Assembly (NCBI GenBank): GCA_944393255.1
Contig: CALXZP010000026.1
Location: 1-36,451, forward strand
Direction: 5' to 3'
Source of the DNA: an uncultured Clostridia bacterium
Lineage (GTDB): Bacteria > Bacillota > Clostridia > UBA1381
Length of the DNA: 36,451 nucleotides
Positions within the stretch are counted from its first letter, which is position 1; each line of letters opens with the position of its first letter. The position numbers and the translations under genes were made by a program. Positions 6,515 through 15,585 of this stretch are shown here, one piece after another. The notes below the pieces were generated by a model. It was given only the letters and a program-made list of their open reading frames with translations. It made no database searches and was not told the DNA's origin.

Positions 6515-8296
6515 CTATCTGTACATCGGCCCGTACTTTTTGCATGCCGCATAGTCCGCCGCCTGTGCGTCCTCCGTACCGAACGACGACCATACATGAG
6601 GACGATATACCTTCTCTTCCGGAACATTATGCATCGTTACCGGTATCCTGAGCATTGAGCTGAGCGTTATAAGCTCTGCGCCTATATGTCCGCCTATCGT
6701 TACTCCGTGATTTGCTCCCCAGTTCGCCATTACGCTGTATACATCCTTAAACGCCCCGTGTCCTGTAAGCCTCGGCGCAAACCATGTGGTAGGCCAGGTG
6801 GGATCGGTACGCTTGTCAAGCTTTTCATGCACGTCATCCGGCAAAACGCATGTATGACCCTCTGCGATCTGTATCACCGGTCCGATACCTTCAACAATAT
6901 TCACTCTCAGCATTGTCACCGGCATTTCCGCCTGAGTTTTGAAATGGCTTGAGAAGCCGCCGCCGCGGAAATATTCATAATCCGCTCTGCACCAGTCCGT
7001 AGCCTCGATACACGCTCTTATGTCCCCGTCGGTCATATTCCACCATTCCTTGACCGTGCCGCTGCCGTTTTCGTCCTTTGCCGCCCCCGTACAGTCGAGA
7101 GCCGTTGCTCCGGAATTGATGAGATGTATTATACCGTTTTCGGCCATTCCCGTAAGCTCACAGCCCGAAACGCGCTTGACCGCTTCCGGCGACCAATATG
7201 TACGCACGTCGTGGAAGCACGGAGCCTTCCCGGAAACAAGCGTACCCAAAAGCATCGATATGCCGTTTAACGTATCGTTCTCCGTCGCGAGCGGAGTAGG
7301 CGCCTTTTTACCGTTCCAGTTGAACGATGACGCCATTATCGCCTCGGTAAAGTCAGCGTTCGGGAGCCAGTCTGTCCAGTTCCTCTGTCCCTGGAATCCT
7401 CCGGCTACAGCGTTTTTGCCCAGAGCTTCCTCATGCCAGCCCATTTCGTCCAGCTTCTTGTTTCCGTACAATATATCGTTTACTATTATGGTGAATTTTG
7501 CAATGAACTCCCAGTCCTTATCCGGAGCTACTATTTTAGATCTGCGTATGATATCCGGAAAATCTTTTCCCGCGTTTTTATCAAAGCCTTCACGGCAATT
7601 TTCCTTTATCCACGCTATCGCTTTTTTATATTCGTCCTCATCGTATATACCAAGCGCTATCCTTCTCAGCACCTCCGAGAGATCGACAAATTCAGCGCGT
7701 ATACCCAGGTATTTCTGCATAAAGGACATATCGCAGTACGATCCGGCTATACCCATTGCCACGCCGCCAAGATTTACGTAGGCTTTATCCTTCATCTGTC
7801 CGACCGCTAACGCGCCCTTTGCCCATCTTATCATCTTCTCCGCAACATCGGCAGGCACCGAATTATCGTCGATATCCTGCACGTCATGACCGTACATCGA
7901 AAATGCCGGCAGACCGCGCTGCGCAAACGCCGCCATTACAGCCGCCAGGTATACGGCGCCCGGACGTTCCGTTCCGTTAAATCCCCATACGGCCTTTATC
8001 GTGTTCGGATCCAGATCCATCGTCTCCGAGCCGTAGCACCAGCACGGCGTTACCGCCAAGGTTGCGCACACATTCTGCGTTTTGAAAAAGTCGGAGCATT
8101 TCGCAGCTTCCGCGCCGCCGCCTATGGTACACGGCGATATTACACACTCCGCCGGAGTTCCGTCCTGATAATATACATTCTCTTCTATAAGCTTTTTTGC
8201 CGACATAGCCATCGCCATAGTCTTTTCCTCAAGACTTTCCCTGACTCCGCCCCAGCGTCCGTCGATAGTCGGTCTGATCCCTATTTTAGGCTTCAT
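6515..8296 (-). CDS. fucI: L-fucose isomerase
   Basis: The 593-residue product aligns throughout with E. coli FucI. Landmarks include KIGIRPTIDGRWGGVRESLE at the N-terminus, TPCWCYGSETMDLDP, WGFNGTERPGAVYLAA, YGHDVQDIDD and WPTTWFAPRLTG. The metal ligands known in E. coli (Glu337, Asp361, His528) correspond here to Glu339 in ATEND, Asp363 in HDVRTYW and His530 in GANHG. It converts L-fucose to L-fuculose in the cytoplasm, the first step of fucose breakdown, and may also take D-arabinose. I chose the ATG at 8294-8296, which follows AGAGGAAAG; an ATG seven codons upstream has no ribosome binding site. Fuculokinase and fuculose-phosphate aldolase are not in the window. This gene is the best clue to the cluster's substrate. 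Confidence 0.96.
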   Translation of the reverse strand: MKPKIGIRPTIDGRWGGVRESLEEKTMAMAMSAKKLIEENVYYQDGTPAECVISPCTIGGGAEAAKCSDFFKTQNVCATLAVTPCWCYGSETMDLDPNTIKAVWGFNGTERPGAVYLAAVMAAFAQRGLPAFSMYGHDVQDIDDNSVPADVAEKMIRWAKGALAVGQMKDKAYVNLGGVAMGIAGSYCDMSFMQKYLGIRAEFVDLSEVLRRIALGIYDEDEYKKAIAWIKENCREGFDKNAGKDFPDIIRRSKIVAPDKDWEFIAKFTIIVNDILYGNKKLDEMGWHEEALGKNAVAGGFQGQRNWTDWLPNADFTEAIMASSFNWNGKKAPTPLATENDTLNGISMLLGTLVSGKAPCFHDVRTYWSPEAVKRVSGCELTGMAENGIIHLINSGATALDCTGAAKDENGSGTVKEWWNMTDGDIRACIEATDWCRADYEYFRGGGFSSHFKTQAEMPVTMLRVNIVEGIGPVIQIAEGHTCVLPDDVHEKLDKRTDPTWPTTWFAPRLTGHGAFKDVYSVMANWGANHGVTIGGHIGAELITLSSMLRIPVTMHNVPEEKVYRPHVWSSFGTEDAQAADYAACKKYGPMYR

Positions 8297-8329
8297 TTCT
8301 TTCCTCTTCCTTTCCATTTTGGATTTTTA

Positions 8330-9487
8330 TTATATACATGAATATACTACATTCCTCAATCTCGGCTGATAAAACTCCTCCTGAGGATTCAGCATATGAT
8401 GCGCATAAAATACAGCTAAATTCTGCTCCGTATCCATTATTATATTGGCTCCCGCAGCGCCGCCCCATCCGAACTCGCCTACAGAACCGTTCGAGCCTGA
8501 CGCAGCCCTGTCTATCATCGTTCTCACTCCGAGACCGTAGCCGTAGCCCCTGAGCCTTTTCCAATTGAAATCCTTTTGCTGACGCTCATCGAGCTGATTT
8601 GTTTTCAGCAACTCGACCGTTCCCGCGCCGAGTATCCTGTTCCTGTTCAGACCAAGACCGCCGTTCGCCATTGCTGCGGCAAACTTTGCGTAATCCTGTA
8701 CAGTAGTGATGATCCCGGCTCCGCCGCTGTCGTAGTCCTCGCCGAACACCAGAGAATTACCGCTGCCGGCGTCGCGCAGCACACCTGCGCCGCCCGCGCT
8801 CTGCTGCATCGTTACAACATCCTTCGCACCGCCGCTGTCGTATATATACTGCCGCGCCATACGTTTTTTTCCGTCCTTCGGCAGGTGATAGCATGAGTTT
8901 CCCATGTCGAGCGCTTCAAAGATATTTTTTTTGACATATTCGGAAAACCTCATGCCGGATATGACCTCGACCGCCGCCGCAAGAACGTCGTGGCAGAGAC
9001 TGTAGCTCCATCCTCCGCCCGGCTCAAACTGCAGCGGATCCTCCGCAATGCATTTTGCTACGGAAAGAGTGTCCATTCTGCCTCCCGTCAGCTCCGAAGC
9101 CTTTTTAAACGCCGGGGTCTCGGTATTGTACGAAAGTCCTGCGGTCATTGTAAACAGGTTTTGGAGCGTTATCGGCTTTTCCGCTTTTTTTCTTCCGATA
9201 CCGATATACATATCCCTGTATTCCGGGATGTACTCATAAAGCGGATCTGACATCAGAAACTTTCCCTGCTCGTAAAGCTGTAAAGCCGCTGTGACGGTCA
9301 CGGGCTTTGAGCATGAATAAATATATATAAGCTCGCTGCCCGTCATCTCTGTTCCGTTCTCTTTATCGGAAAAACCGGAACTGTATTCAAACACTTTTTC
9401 CCCGTCCTTATATACGACGGCGCTGTTTCCCGGAATGATCCACCCGGTAAGACTGTCCATAAAGTTTTTCAACAACTCAAATCTCAT
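8330..9487 (-). CDS. Beta-lactamase-fold serine hydrolase (class C / family VIII esterase type)
   Basis: The 385-residue product has the active-site S-x-x-K motif as SCSK (Ser58, Lys61), a Tyr-Ser motif in GWSYSLCHDVLAAAVE (Tyr162), and a WGGAAG segment near 340 at the place of the third conserved box. This is the PF00144 family: class C beta-lactamases, D-aminopeptidases and family VIII esterases. There is no signal peptide, which argues against drug resistance and for a cytoplasmic esterase or similar. Set between fucI and a GH94 gene (33 and 12 bases away), it may remove acyl groups from imported sugars, but this is inference. The ribosome binding site before the ATG is weak (GAGAGTG). Confidence 0.8.
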   Translation of the reverse strand: MRFELLKNFMDSLTGWIIPGNSAVVYKDGEKVFEYSSGFSDKENGTEMTGSELIYIYSCSKPVTVTAALQLYEQGKFLMSDPLYEYIPEYRDMYIGIGRKKAEKPITLQNLFTMTAGLSYNTETPAFKKASELTGGRMDTLSVAKCIAEDPLQFEPGGGWSYSLCHDVLAAAVEVISGMRFSEYVKKNIFEALDMGNSCYHLPKDGKKRMARQYIYDSGGAKDVVTMQQSAGGAGVLRDAGSGNSLVFGEDYDSGGAGIITTVQDYAKFAAAMANGGLGLNRNRILGAGTVELLKTNQLDERQQKDFNWKRLRGYGYGLGVRTMIDRAASGSNGSVGEFGWGGAAGANIIMDTEQNLAVFYAHHMLNPQEEFYQPRLRNVVYSCI

Positions 9488-9499
9488 AACGCTTCACTC

Positions 9500-11758
9500 T
9501 CACACCGTTATCTGTCTGTCCCTGCCGTCCGGCTCAATGAACACCTTTTTATTCTGCGTGATGGTTATATCGTATCTGCTGCCTCTGAATACCCTTGTCA
9601 CCTTAGCGGGCAGCAGCTCTTCCGGCAGACACGGATCTATCTCAAGTCCGTCCCATTTCGGTCTTATACCCAGCATATACTGCGTTGCCGCGATATACAT
9701 CCATGCCGCCGTACCTGTGAGCCACGACACGTTTGCAAGTCCGAATTTGTCGCTTTCAGGTCCGAATATGTTTGATGCATACACATAAGGCTCAGCCTTG
9801 TATCTCCATTCCCCGGCTTTTTTCTGTGCGACCATAGGAAGCAGCTGATGATAGTATTTATACGCGTTTTCGGGTCTGCCGAGCATACATTCCGCAATGA
9901 TCGCCCATGTGTTGGCATGACAGAAGACGCTTCCGTTTTCGCCGCAGCCCTTATTATAGTATGTGAGAGGATCCTCCTTAGAGGGATAGTCTTTCATAGC
10001 CGGATCTATCTTTTTTATTCCCAGCTCCGTATCAAGATATTTCCTGACGCTGTCCATCGCGGTACGTCCGTTATCGCCCATACCGCTTATGACGGACCAG
10101 CTCTGCGTGTTGAGCCATATCTTAGCCTGAGGCTCCTTCGCGCTTCCTATATACCTGCCCTCGTCCGTTATGCAGCGTATATACCATTCTCCGTCCCACG
10201 CCTTTTCGTTTACAATGCTCTTCTGTTTTTCATAAATATCGAGATAAACTCCGCTGTCCTCCCCCTTGAGTTCAGCCAGCTCAGCCATCATCCTCAGGAC
10301 CGTTCCCAGCTGCATAGCCGTCCACACACTCTCGCCCCTGCCCTTCCGGCATACCTTGTAGAGCATATCGTTCCAGTCCGAGGCAAGCATAAGCGGAAAT
10401 CCGTTTTCGCCGAGGTTTTCCATGCAGAAATCTATAGACCTCTTTACATGCTCCCATACCGAAGCGCTGCCCCCGTCATAAAACCCTACCGTTTCATCGA
10501 GATAATCAAGCTTGCCTTCCTCCATGACGATATGATAGCACGCCATGACCAGCCAAAGATGGTTATCACTGTGTATCCTTGTCACCGGATCCCAGCCCTC
10601 GGTCGGGAAACAGTAATGGTTACAGTGACCGTCGCGGTACTGCTGAGTGAAAAGCAGATCAAGCTTATCCTTGGCGCGTCTCAGGTCAAACGGTATCATT
10701 GCAAGAATATCCTGCGCCGTGTCCCTGACTCCGACGCCGCGGAAGGTACCCGTTGCGTAATAGCTTATATTTCGGGAAAACATGAAATTCCGCTCCGCCT
10801 GATACGGATTCCACACGTTTATCATGGTCTGCGCGTCCTTATCCGGCAGCTCGCACCGGAATTTGCTGAGATATTCATCCCAGCTCGCACAGAGCTTTTT
10901 GTATGACCGCTCCGCAAAGCCGCTCTCACGGCAGCGGCCTGCCGACGCTTTTATATCCTCCTCCGTCATTGCGGCTCCGAGGAATATATTGATCTCCTTT
11001 TCCTCGCCGGCCGAAAGCTCAACGTCCAGCTGGAGCGCAAAGCAGGGATCTCCCCCGTAAAGCGTTGAATTTGTGCAGCTTCCGTTTTCCACATTCCGAG
11101 GCAGCTCCTCGCTTCTGTACGCCCCGATAAACTCGTCCCTGTCGCAGTCGAATGCCGCAGCCGGCACGTCCGCCGCAAAATATATCAGCGGCGTCTCATC
11201 CGGCTTCGGCTGATCCTCTACACCGTATTTATACACAAGTATGTCGTCCAGCGCATATGCCGAAAGCTGATGTTTATTGTAGCACTGCCATTGCAGCTCG
11301 CGCATGAATTCCATCATGCCCAGCTCGACATACGGGAATATTTTTATTTTCTTATCAGTCTCCGACCGCAGCTTCAAATTCCATATGAGTGCATTTTCAT
11401 ACTCGCCCACAAAATATGTTCCGGTCACGCTCACTCCGTTCTTTTCCGCTTCAAATCTCGTATAGCCCATGCCGTGCGCCGCCTGCCATTTTTCCGGCTT
11501 TGAGCTGCACGGCTCATTGGTCGGACACCAAACGTCGCCGCCGTCCTTTATATATGTATAGAAACCGCTCCTGTCCGTGGGCAGATGAAAGAACCGGTAA
11601 TGATTTATCCTCCATATCTGCGGTGATCGGTAGAACGCTACGCCTCCGCCCGCCTGTGATATCATAGTATGAAAGGTTCCGTTTGAAAGGTAGTTCATCC
11701 ACGGCGTGGGCGTATTATACTTATCTATTTTTATCTCTCTGTCGCTGAAACGATACAT
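9500..11758 (-). CDS. Glycoside hydrolase family 94, inverting beta-glycoside phosphorylase
   Basis: The 752-residue product has the GH94 pattern in order: N-terminal beta-sandwich, then the helical barrel with NPYQAERNFMFSRNISYY and GVGVRDTAQD (318-350), HSDNHLWL (396-403), DWND at 461-464 holding the family's general acid, CHANTWA near 613-619, and VSWLTGTAAWMY at 677-688 in the phosphate-binding region. GH94 enzymes use phosphate to cleave beta-linked glucosyl or N-acetylglucosaminyl units to the alpha sugar 1-phosphate. No signal peptide: cytoplasmic. Known specificities include cellobiose, chitobiose, laminaribiose and beta-1,2-glucans; I cannot choose among them, and the fucose context is unusual. 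The gene starts three bases after the GH151-like gene, with AGGAGG inside that gene's end, so the two are translated together. Confidence 0.88.
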   Translation of the reverse strand: MYRFSDREIKIDKYNTPTPWMNYLSNGTFHTMISQAGGGVAFYRSPQIWRINHYRFFHLPTDRSGFYTYIKDGGDVWCPTNEPCSSKPEKWQAAHGMGYTRFEAEKNGVSVTGTYFVGEYENALIWNLKLRSETDKKIKIFPYVELGMMEFMRELQWQCYNKHQLSAYALDDILVYKYGVEDQPKPDETPLIYFAADVPAAAFDCDRDEFIGAYRSEELPRNVENGSCTNSTLYGGDPCFALQLDVELSAGEEKEINIFLGAAMTEEDIKASAGRCRESGFAERSYKKLCASWDEYLSKFRCELPDKDAQTMINVWNPYQAERNFMFSRNISYYATGTFRGVGVRDTAQDILAMIPFDLRRAKDKLDLLFTQQYRDGHCNHYCFPTEGWDPVTRIHSDNHLWLVMACYHIVMEEGKLDYLDETVGFYDGGSASVWEHVKRSIDFCMENLGENGFPLMLASDWNDMLYKVCRKGRGESVWTAMQLGTVLRMMAELAELKGEDSGVYLDIYEKQKSIVNEKAWDGEWYIRCITDEGRYIGSAKEPQAKIWLNTQSWSVISGMGDNGRTAMDSVRKYLDTELGIKKIDPAMKDYPSKEDPLTYYNKGCGENGSVFCHANTWAIIAECMLGRPENAYKYYHQLLPMVAQKKAGEWRYKAEPYVYASNIFGPESDKFGLANVSWLTGTAAWMYIAATQYMLGIRPKWDGLEIDPCLPEELLPAKVTRVFRGSRYDITITQNKKVFIEPDGRDRQITV

Positions 11759-11761
11759 AAC

Positions 11762-13750
11762 TTAAAATCCTCCTGAGATATCCTTATCGAATACTATCAT
11801 CTGGTGACATTCAAATCTGTCGAGTTTTACCTCCGTTCGCCCGTCACGGTACTCAAACGGCAGCTCTTTATTTTGAGGAGCAAGATACACGCGGCTTATT
11901 TTTTTATCCGTTTTAACGCTTACCGCAGTATCGCATACCGGTAAAATATCCTCTATTACCTCCACTCCCGCGCCCCTTTTGACCGGGCTTGCATACAGCA
12001 GATGGCAAATATACCTGCCTGGCTGCTCGGAAAGCGTTATCACACCCTGAGCCGGAAGCGTAGTGACCGCCGTTTTTTCCGCACCCAAAAGCCTGTCGAG
12101 CGCAAACATAACTATCTGCTTGTTTGAAAGACTGCCGACTGTCCCGTAGTCGCTGAAAATATTCCACGCTATATAGATCCCGTCGCTGCCCTCTGTCATG
12201 CCTGCTCCGCCGTATTTACCGCTGTTCGGAGTGTGGAGATGCGAGCAGAAATGCTCCTTTGTCCGGTTAAAATACGGCTCTTCGCGTCTTGCAAGCTCTC
12301 TGCCCGTGCACCGGACAGTCTCGCCTCCGCCGTACATAACATAGCCCGTGTCTCCCATTCCGTTTATTTTGACCACCGGACGGAAATAGTCGGGACGGAA
12401 CAAGGCTTTGCTCTCCCATTCCGCTCCCAGATCGAAACAAAACTCATCCCGATCCGATCTCAGACCGGAGCTGCCCGTTGCAAGTATCTTTCCTCCGTTT
12501 TTACAAAAGCGCCTAAGCTTGTTTTCAAGCTCATCGTCTATGCGTACAACGTCCGGAAGCACCGCGACCTTATACCCGTCAAGCTCAGACTCAAGATCGA
12601 CAACGTTGAACAGATATTTGCCCTCAAGCATTATACGGCTGACGCCGCTGCCCGTTTCGTCCACCTGAGTGGACTGCGACGTGCTCAGCGTGCCCCTGCA
12701 TGCCTCGGGACTGATCACCGCGATATCCGCTATAGGCTCCGCACCCAAAAGCCACGGCTCTTTTTCCTCAAGCTCGGCGTACGCGCCGCCTATGAGCTCA
12801 TACGTGACCATATCCATCTCACCGCACGGAGCAAGCTGATCGCCCACAGAGCATTTTGCGCCGTTCGCCGCCGAGAGAGAGACCTCATAACGTAGCGCAT
12901 TCGGATGCTTGAACCCGCCGAACTCGCCCCATGAGCCGTGGAACTTACCGGTCATCCCGATATATTCCATGCCCAACCCCTGACAATACCGTGCCGAGAA
13001 AGGAAAATGGTCGTATCCCCATCCTCCCGTGGGCAGGCTCTCAAGCTCCAGATGCGTGTTATATCCGGCAATATCGCGTCTGCCCTGACGGATATGTCCT
13101 CCGTTATGGAACAGGGGAAGTCCGGGCTTATATTTATCCACAGCCGCCCGGGCCGCTTCCGCATACCGGCGGTATACCTGCTCCGCATGCTCCATAACGG
13201 CTTTGTCGTCATACGGATCCATTCCGAGCGCCCTGCGCCCGGCGATACAGTTTTGGCACCAGCACGGCTGCACCCCGGCTATATCGAGAAATATGCCGTC
13301 GGCGTCATAATCCCTGCATACCTCTTCTATCTGTCTCATGAGTTTTTCCAGATACGGAGACTCCATACACAGCTTGTGATAGCCCGGCTCCGCAAAGCTC
13401 TTTGCCCACGTTGTGCTCTCGTCAATATTCCTTACGAGCCATTCGGGATGACGGCGCGCATCCTTTTCATCAAGCCCCGCCGAAAGATAGACGGGGGTCT
13501 TAACTCCTATTTCATGCGCCGCCTCTATCTGCGCGCCCAGAAGGTCAAAGCTCAAATGCGGGTGCATCTCGTTTTCCTTCGTAGGATGGTACGACCATCC
13601 GTGGTGGCATTTTGCAAACAGAGTTATCGAATCGACATGCCCTTTTTTCAATGCCGCCTGAAACTGTTTCTTATTAAATTTTTCACCTATATTCTCTATA
13701 TTTTCACTTGTATGAAAATCAAGATGAACCTGTCTGAATCTCGATCCCAT
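11762..13750 (-). CDS. GH151-like alpha-L-fucosidase with beta-galactosidase-type trimerisation domain
   Basis: The 662-residue product begins RFRQVHLDFHTSENIENIG and has KCHHGWSYHP near 47-56 and YDADGIFLDIAGVQPCWCQN at 148-167, the signature of the GHL6/GH151 group of barrel enzymes. Roughly residues 330-480 look like the Rossmann-like trimerisation domain of family 42 beta-galactosidases, followed by a C-terminal beta domain. Characterised GH151 members are alpha-L-fucosidases that release terminal fucose. No signal peptide: cytoplasmic. FucI encoded three genes downstream would use the product. AGGAGG precedes the ATG. Assignment to the family is from remembered motifs. The CWCQNC Cys cluster is typical of this group. 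A related uncharacterised hydrolase is the main alternative. Confidence 0.72.
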   Translation of the reverse strand: MGSRFRQVHLDFHTSENIENIGEKFNKKQFQAALKKGHVDSITLFAKCHHGWSYHPTKENEMHPHLSFDLLGAQIEAAHEIGVKTPVYLSAGLDEKDARRHPEWLVRNIDESTTWAKSFAEPGYHKLCMESPYLEKLMRQIEEVCRDYDADGIFLDIAGVQPCWCQNCIAGRRALGMDPYDDKAVMEHAEQVYRRYAEAARAAVDKYKPGLPLFHNGGHIRQGRRDIAGYNTHLELESLPTGGWGYDHFPFSARYCQGLGMEYIGMTGKFHGSWGEFGGFKHPNALRYEVSLSAANGAKCSVGDQLAPCGEMDMVTYELIGGAYAELEEKEPWLLGAEPIADIAVISPEACRGTLSTSQSTQVDETGSGVSRIMLEGKYLFNVVDLESELDGYKVAVLPDVVRIDDELENKLRRFCKNGGKILATGSSGLRSDRDEFCFDLGAEWESKALFRPDYFRPVVKINGMGDTGYVMYGGGETVRCTGRELARREEPYFNRTKEHFCSHLHTPNSGKYGGAGMTEGSDGIYIAWNIFSDYGTVGSLSNKQIVMFALDRLLGAEKTAVTTLPAQGVITLSEQPGRYICHLLYASPVKRGAGVEVIEDILPVCDTAVSVKTDKKISRVYLAPQNKELPFEYRDGRTEVKLDRFECHQMIVFDKDISGGF

Positions 13751-13794
13751 CCGGCTGTCCTCCTATCCGGTAACTGCGCGGCCGCCTCAGCCGC

Positions 13795-15561
13795 TTATCT
13801 TATATCTATGGAATATATCTCCGCTTTTTCATTCCCGTTCGTCGATAAAAGCGTGAACCTTATCCCGTATGCCTTCTTGCCTATCTTAAGCTTTACAAGG
13901 CGCTGATGGTTATCCTCAATACCATCGATACTGTGAAATGCACCCGATGCGTCCATCAGCTCCGCTTTCATGCTCTTAACAAGAGTTTTCGGCACATTGA
14001 GCGCCGGGCTGTCCAGATGTATATTACAGCTGTTCATTTTTTCCCTGCGAAACCTTCCCGCGCCTGTCGTTTCACGGTCCAGGTCGCTGTTGAATACGAA
14101 ACGCACCTCGTTTATCATATTTTCTTCGCCAAATGCAAAGGTTATGGTATCGCCGGGCCGTCCTTTCCAGCTGTTGTCCTCAGCTCCGCGCCTTCGTTCG
14201 ATCCCGTTCAAAAGCTTTTGCACATCTTCTCCGGTCGATGAAAGCGCGGCGCGCTTTGTCAGCTCCGACATCTCCATTCTGTTGAACGGAAGCCAGCAGT
14301 CGTCGTCCATAAGCGTCTGCTTAAGTTCGCCGATATGCTTCTCATAAACGCCTCTCGGAGTTACGCGGTTCTTTGCCGCTATAGCCGCAGCCGTTCCTAT
14401 CGCCTGACCGAGCAGCGCGCATGTCGCCATTACTCTTGTAGCGCTCATTGCCGTATGCGTGACGCTGATATTGCGCCCCGCAAACCACAGATTGTCTATA
14501 TTCACCGAATACAGGCAGCGGTACGGTATCCCGAACGGCGACGGAGCCGGATGAAAAATATTCGGCTTTTCCCTGGTATTTATGCCGCCCGGGTGATGAT
14601 CGTCCATCGTCCAGCCGCCGTAGGCTGCTATATCGTCAAATCTGCCTTCGCTGCTGACGTCGTTCTGCGTCATTATGTAGTCGCCGACATATCTTCTGCT
14701 CTCGCGTTTGCCCGGAAGATATCCGACAAAGTCAAGCTCCCAGTTATCAGCATCGTATTCTCCGCTGTTTTTTACAAAATCCCATATCCCGTAAGCGACC
14801 TTTATCAGCTCATCGCGTATTTCCTCGGTGTCGCCTATGGTATCCTGTTCTCCGCCAAGCTCCATATACCAAAAATTCTCCTCGGGATCGCCGAGATCGG
14901 GGAGCCTGTAGGGCAGATCGTCCTTTGTGAACTTCCTTGCCCATGACGGAGCTATATATTTATGAGGTCTGTTTGTTTCGCGCGCCTGGATAAGGCAGGA
15001 CATACCCATAGTCTTTTTATCAGCTTGCTCCGGCGCGATGCTTTCGCCGAATTCGCTCCGCGCTTCTCTTCCCATACGGTATTCCGCTCCGGAAAGCGGC
15101 GCCAGTATGCTATCGCCCGAGCAGTCGGCAAAATAGTCCGCCTCGACCGTGTGCCAGCTCTGCGTAGTCGTCTGCCAGCCGGTAACGCTTTTTATGACAT
15201 TGCCGTCCATTTCGGCGTCGCTGCATGAGCAGTTGAGTATCGGCGTTATATTTTCTTCATTGTGTATAAGCTCATAAAGTATACTGTCCCAAACAGGATA
15301 CCGCCTGTACGGATTTCTGTACAGCGTTTCAAGAGCTATTTCCTCGATTATGCCTGTTTCACGGTTGTTTTCACCATGCGCGCCGCATATCCACATTCTT
15401 ATCTCGCTCGACGCGTTTCCGCCGTAAACCGGTCTGTCATGCATCAGAACGACCTTGACGCCGTGTCTTGCGGCGGCGACTGCCGCGCACATCCCCGCAA
15501 GTCCGCCGCCTACAACGCACAGGTCGGCCTTATGGCGGATATGTCTGAGATTTTTATTCAT
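13795..15561 (-). CDS. FAD-dependent oxidoreductase (PF12831 type) with C-terminal beta domain
   Basis: The 588-residue product has an N-terminal dinucleotide-binding strand-loop-helix, CVVGGGLAGMCAAVAAARHG (15-34), then YGGNASSEIRMWICGAHG (47-64) and a distal FAD-contact block FAGRNISVTHTAMSATRVMA. This matches PF12831 flavoproteins, often found in carbohydrate clusters with unproven roles. About residues 440-588 are beta-rich, resembling a discoidin-type carbohydrate-binding fold. No signal peptide or twin-arginine motif is present, so it is cytoplasmic. I chose the ATG at 15559-15561, nine bases after GGAG; an ATG three codons earlier sits on the ribosome binding site. It lies between the heparinase-like and fucosidase genes. 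Oxidising a sugar hydroxyl to help cleave a linkage is one possible role, not shown. Confidence 0.82.
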   Translation of the reverse strand: MNKNLRHIRHKADLCVVGGGLAGMCAAVAAARHGVKVVLMHDRPVYGGNASSEIRMWICGAHGENNRETGIIEEIALETLYRNPYRRYPVWDSILYELIHNEENITPILNCSCSDAEMDGNVIKSVTGWQTTTQSWHTVEADYFADCSGDSILAPLSGAEYRMGREARSEFGESIAPEQADKKTMGMSCLIQARETNRPHKYIAPSWARKFTKDDLPYRLPDLGDPEENFWYMELGGEQDTIGDTEEIRDELIKVAYGIWDFVKNSGEYDADNWELDFVGYLPGKRESRRYVGDYIMTQNDVSSEGRFDDIAAYGGWTMDDHHPGGINTREKPNIFHPAPSPFGIPYRCLYSVNIDNLWFAGRNISVTHTAMSATRVMATCALLGQAIGTAAAIAAKNRVTPRGVYEKHIGELKQTLMDDDCWLPFNRMEMSELTKRAALSSTGEDVQKLLNGIERRRGAEDNSWKGRPGDTITFAFGEENMINEVRFVFNSDLDRETTGAGRFRREKMNSCNIHLDSPALNVPKTLVKSMKAELMDASGAFHSIDGIEDNHQRLVKLKIGKKAYGIRFTLLSTNGNEKAEIYSIDIR

Positions 15562-15585
15562 AGCGATCATCTCCGTTATTTCTTA

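Noticed and set aside
6329..8341. Plus-strand open frames opposite fucI and other cluster genes
   Set aside because: They lie antisense to genes with clear family motifs, lack ribosome binding sites and have composition typical of reversed coding DNA.
8330..9487. Antibiotic-resistance beta-lactamase
   Set aside because: It has the fold motifs but no signal peptide, and it sits in a sugar operon, which fits an esterase-type relative better.
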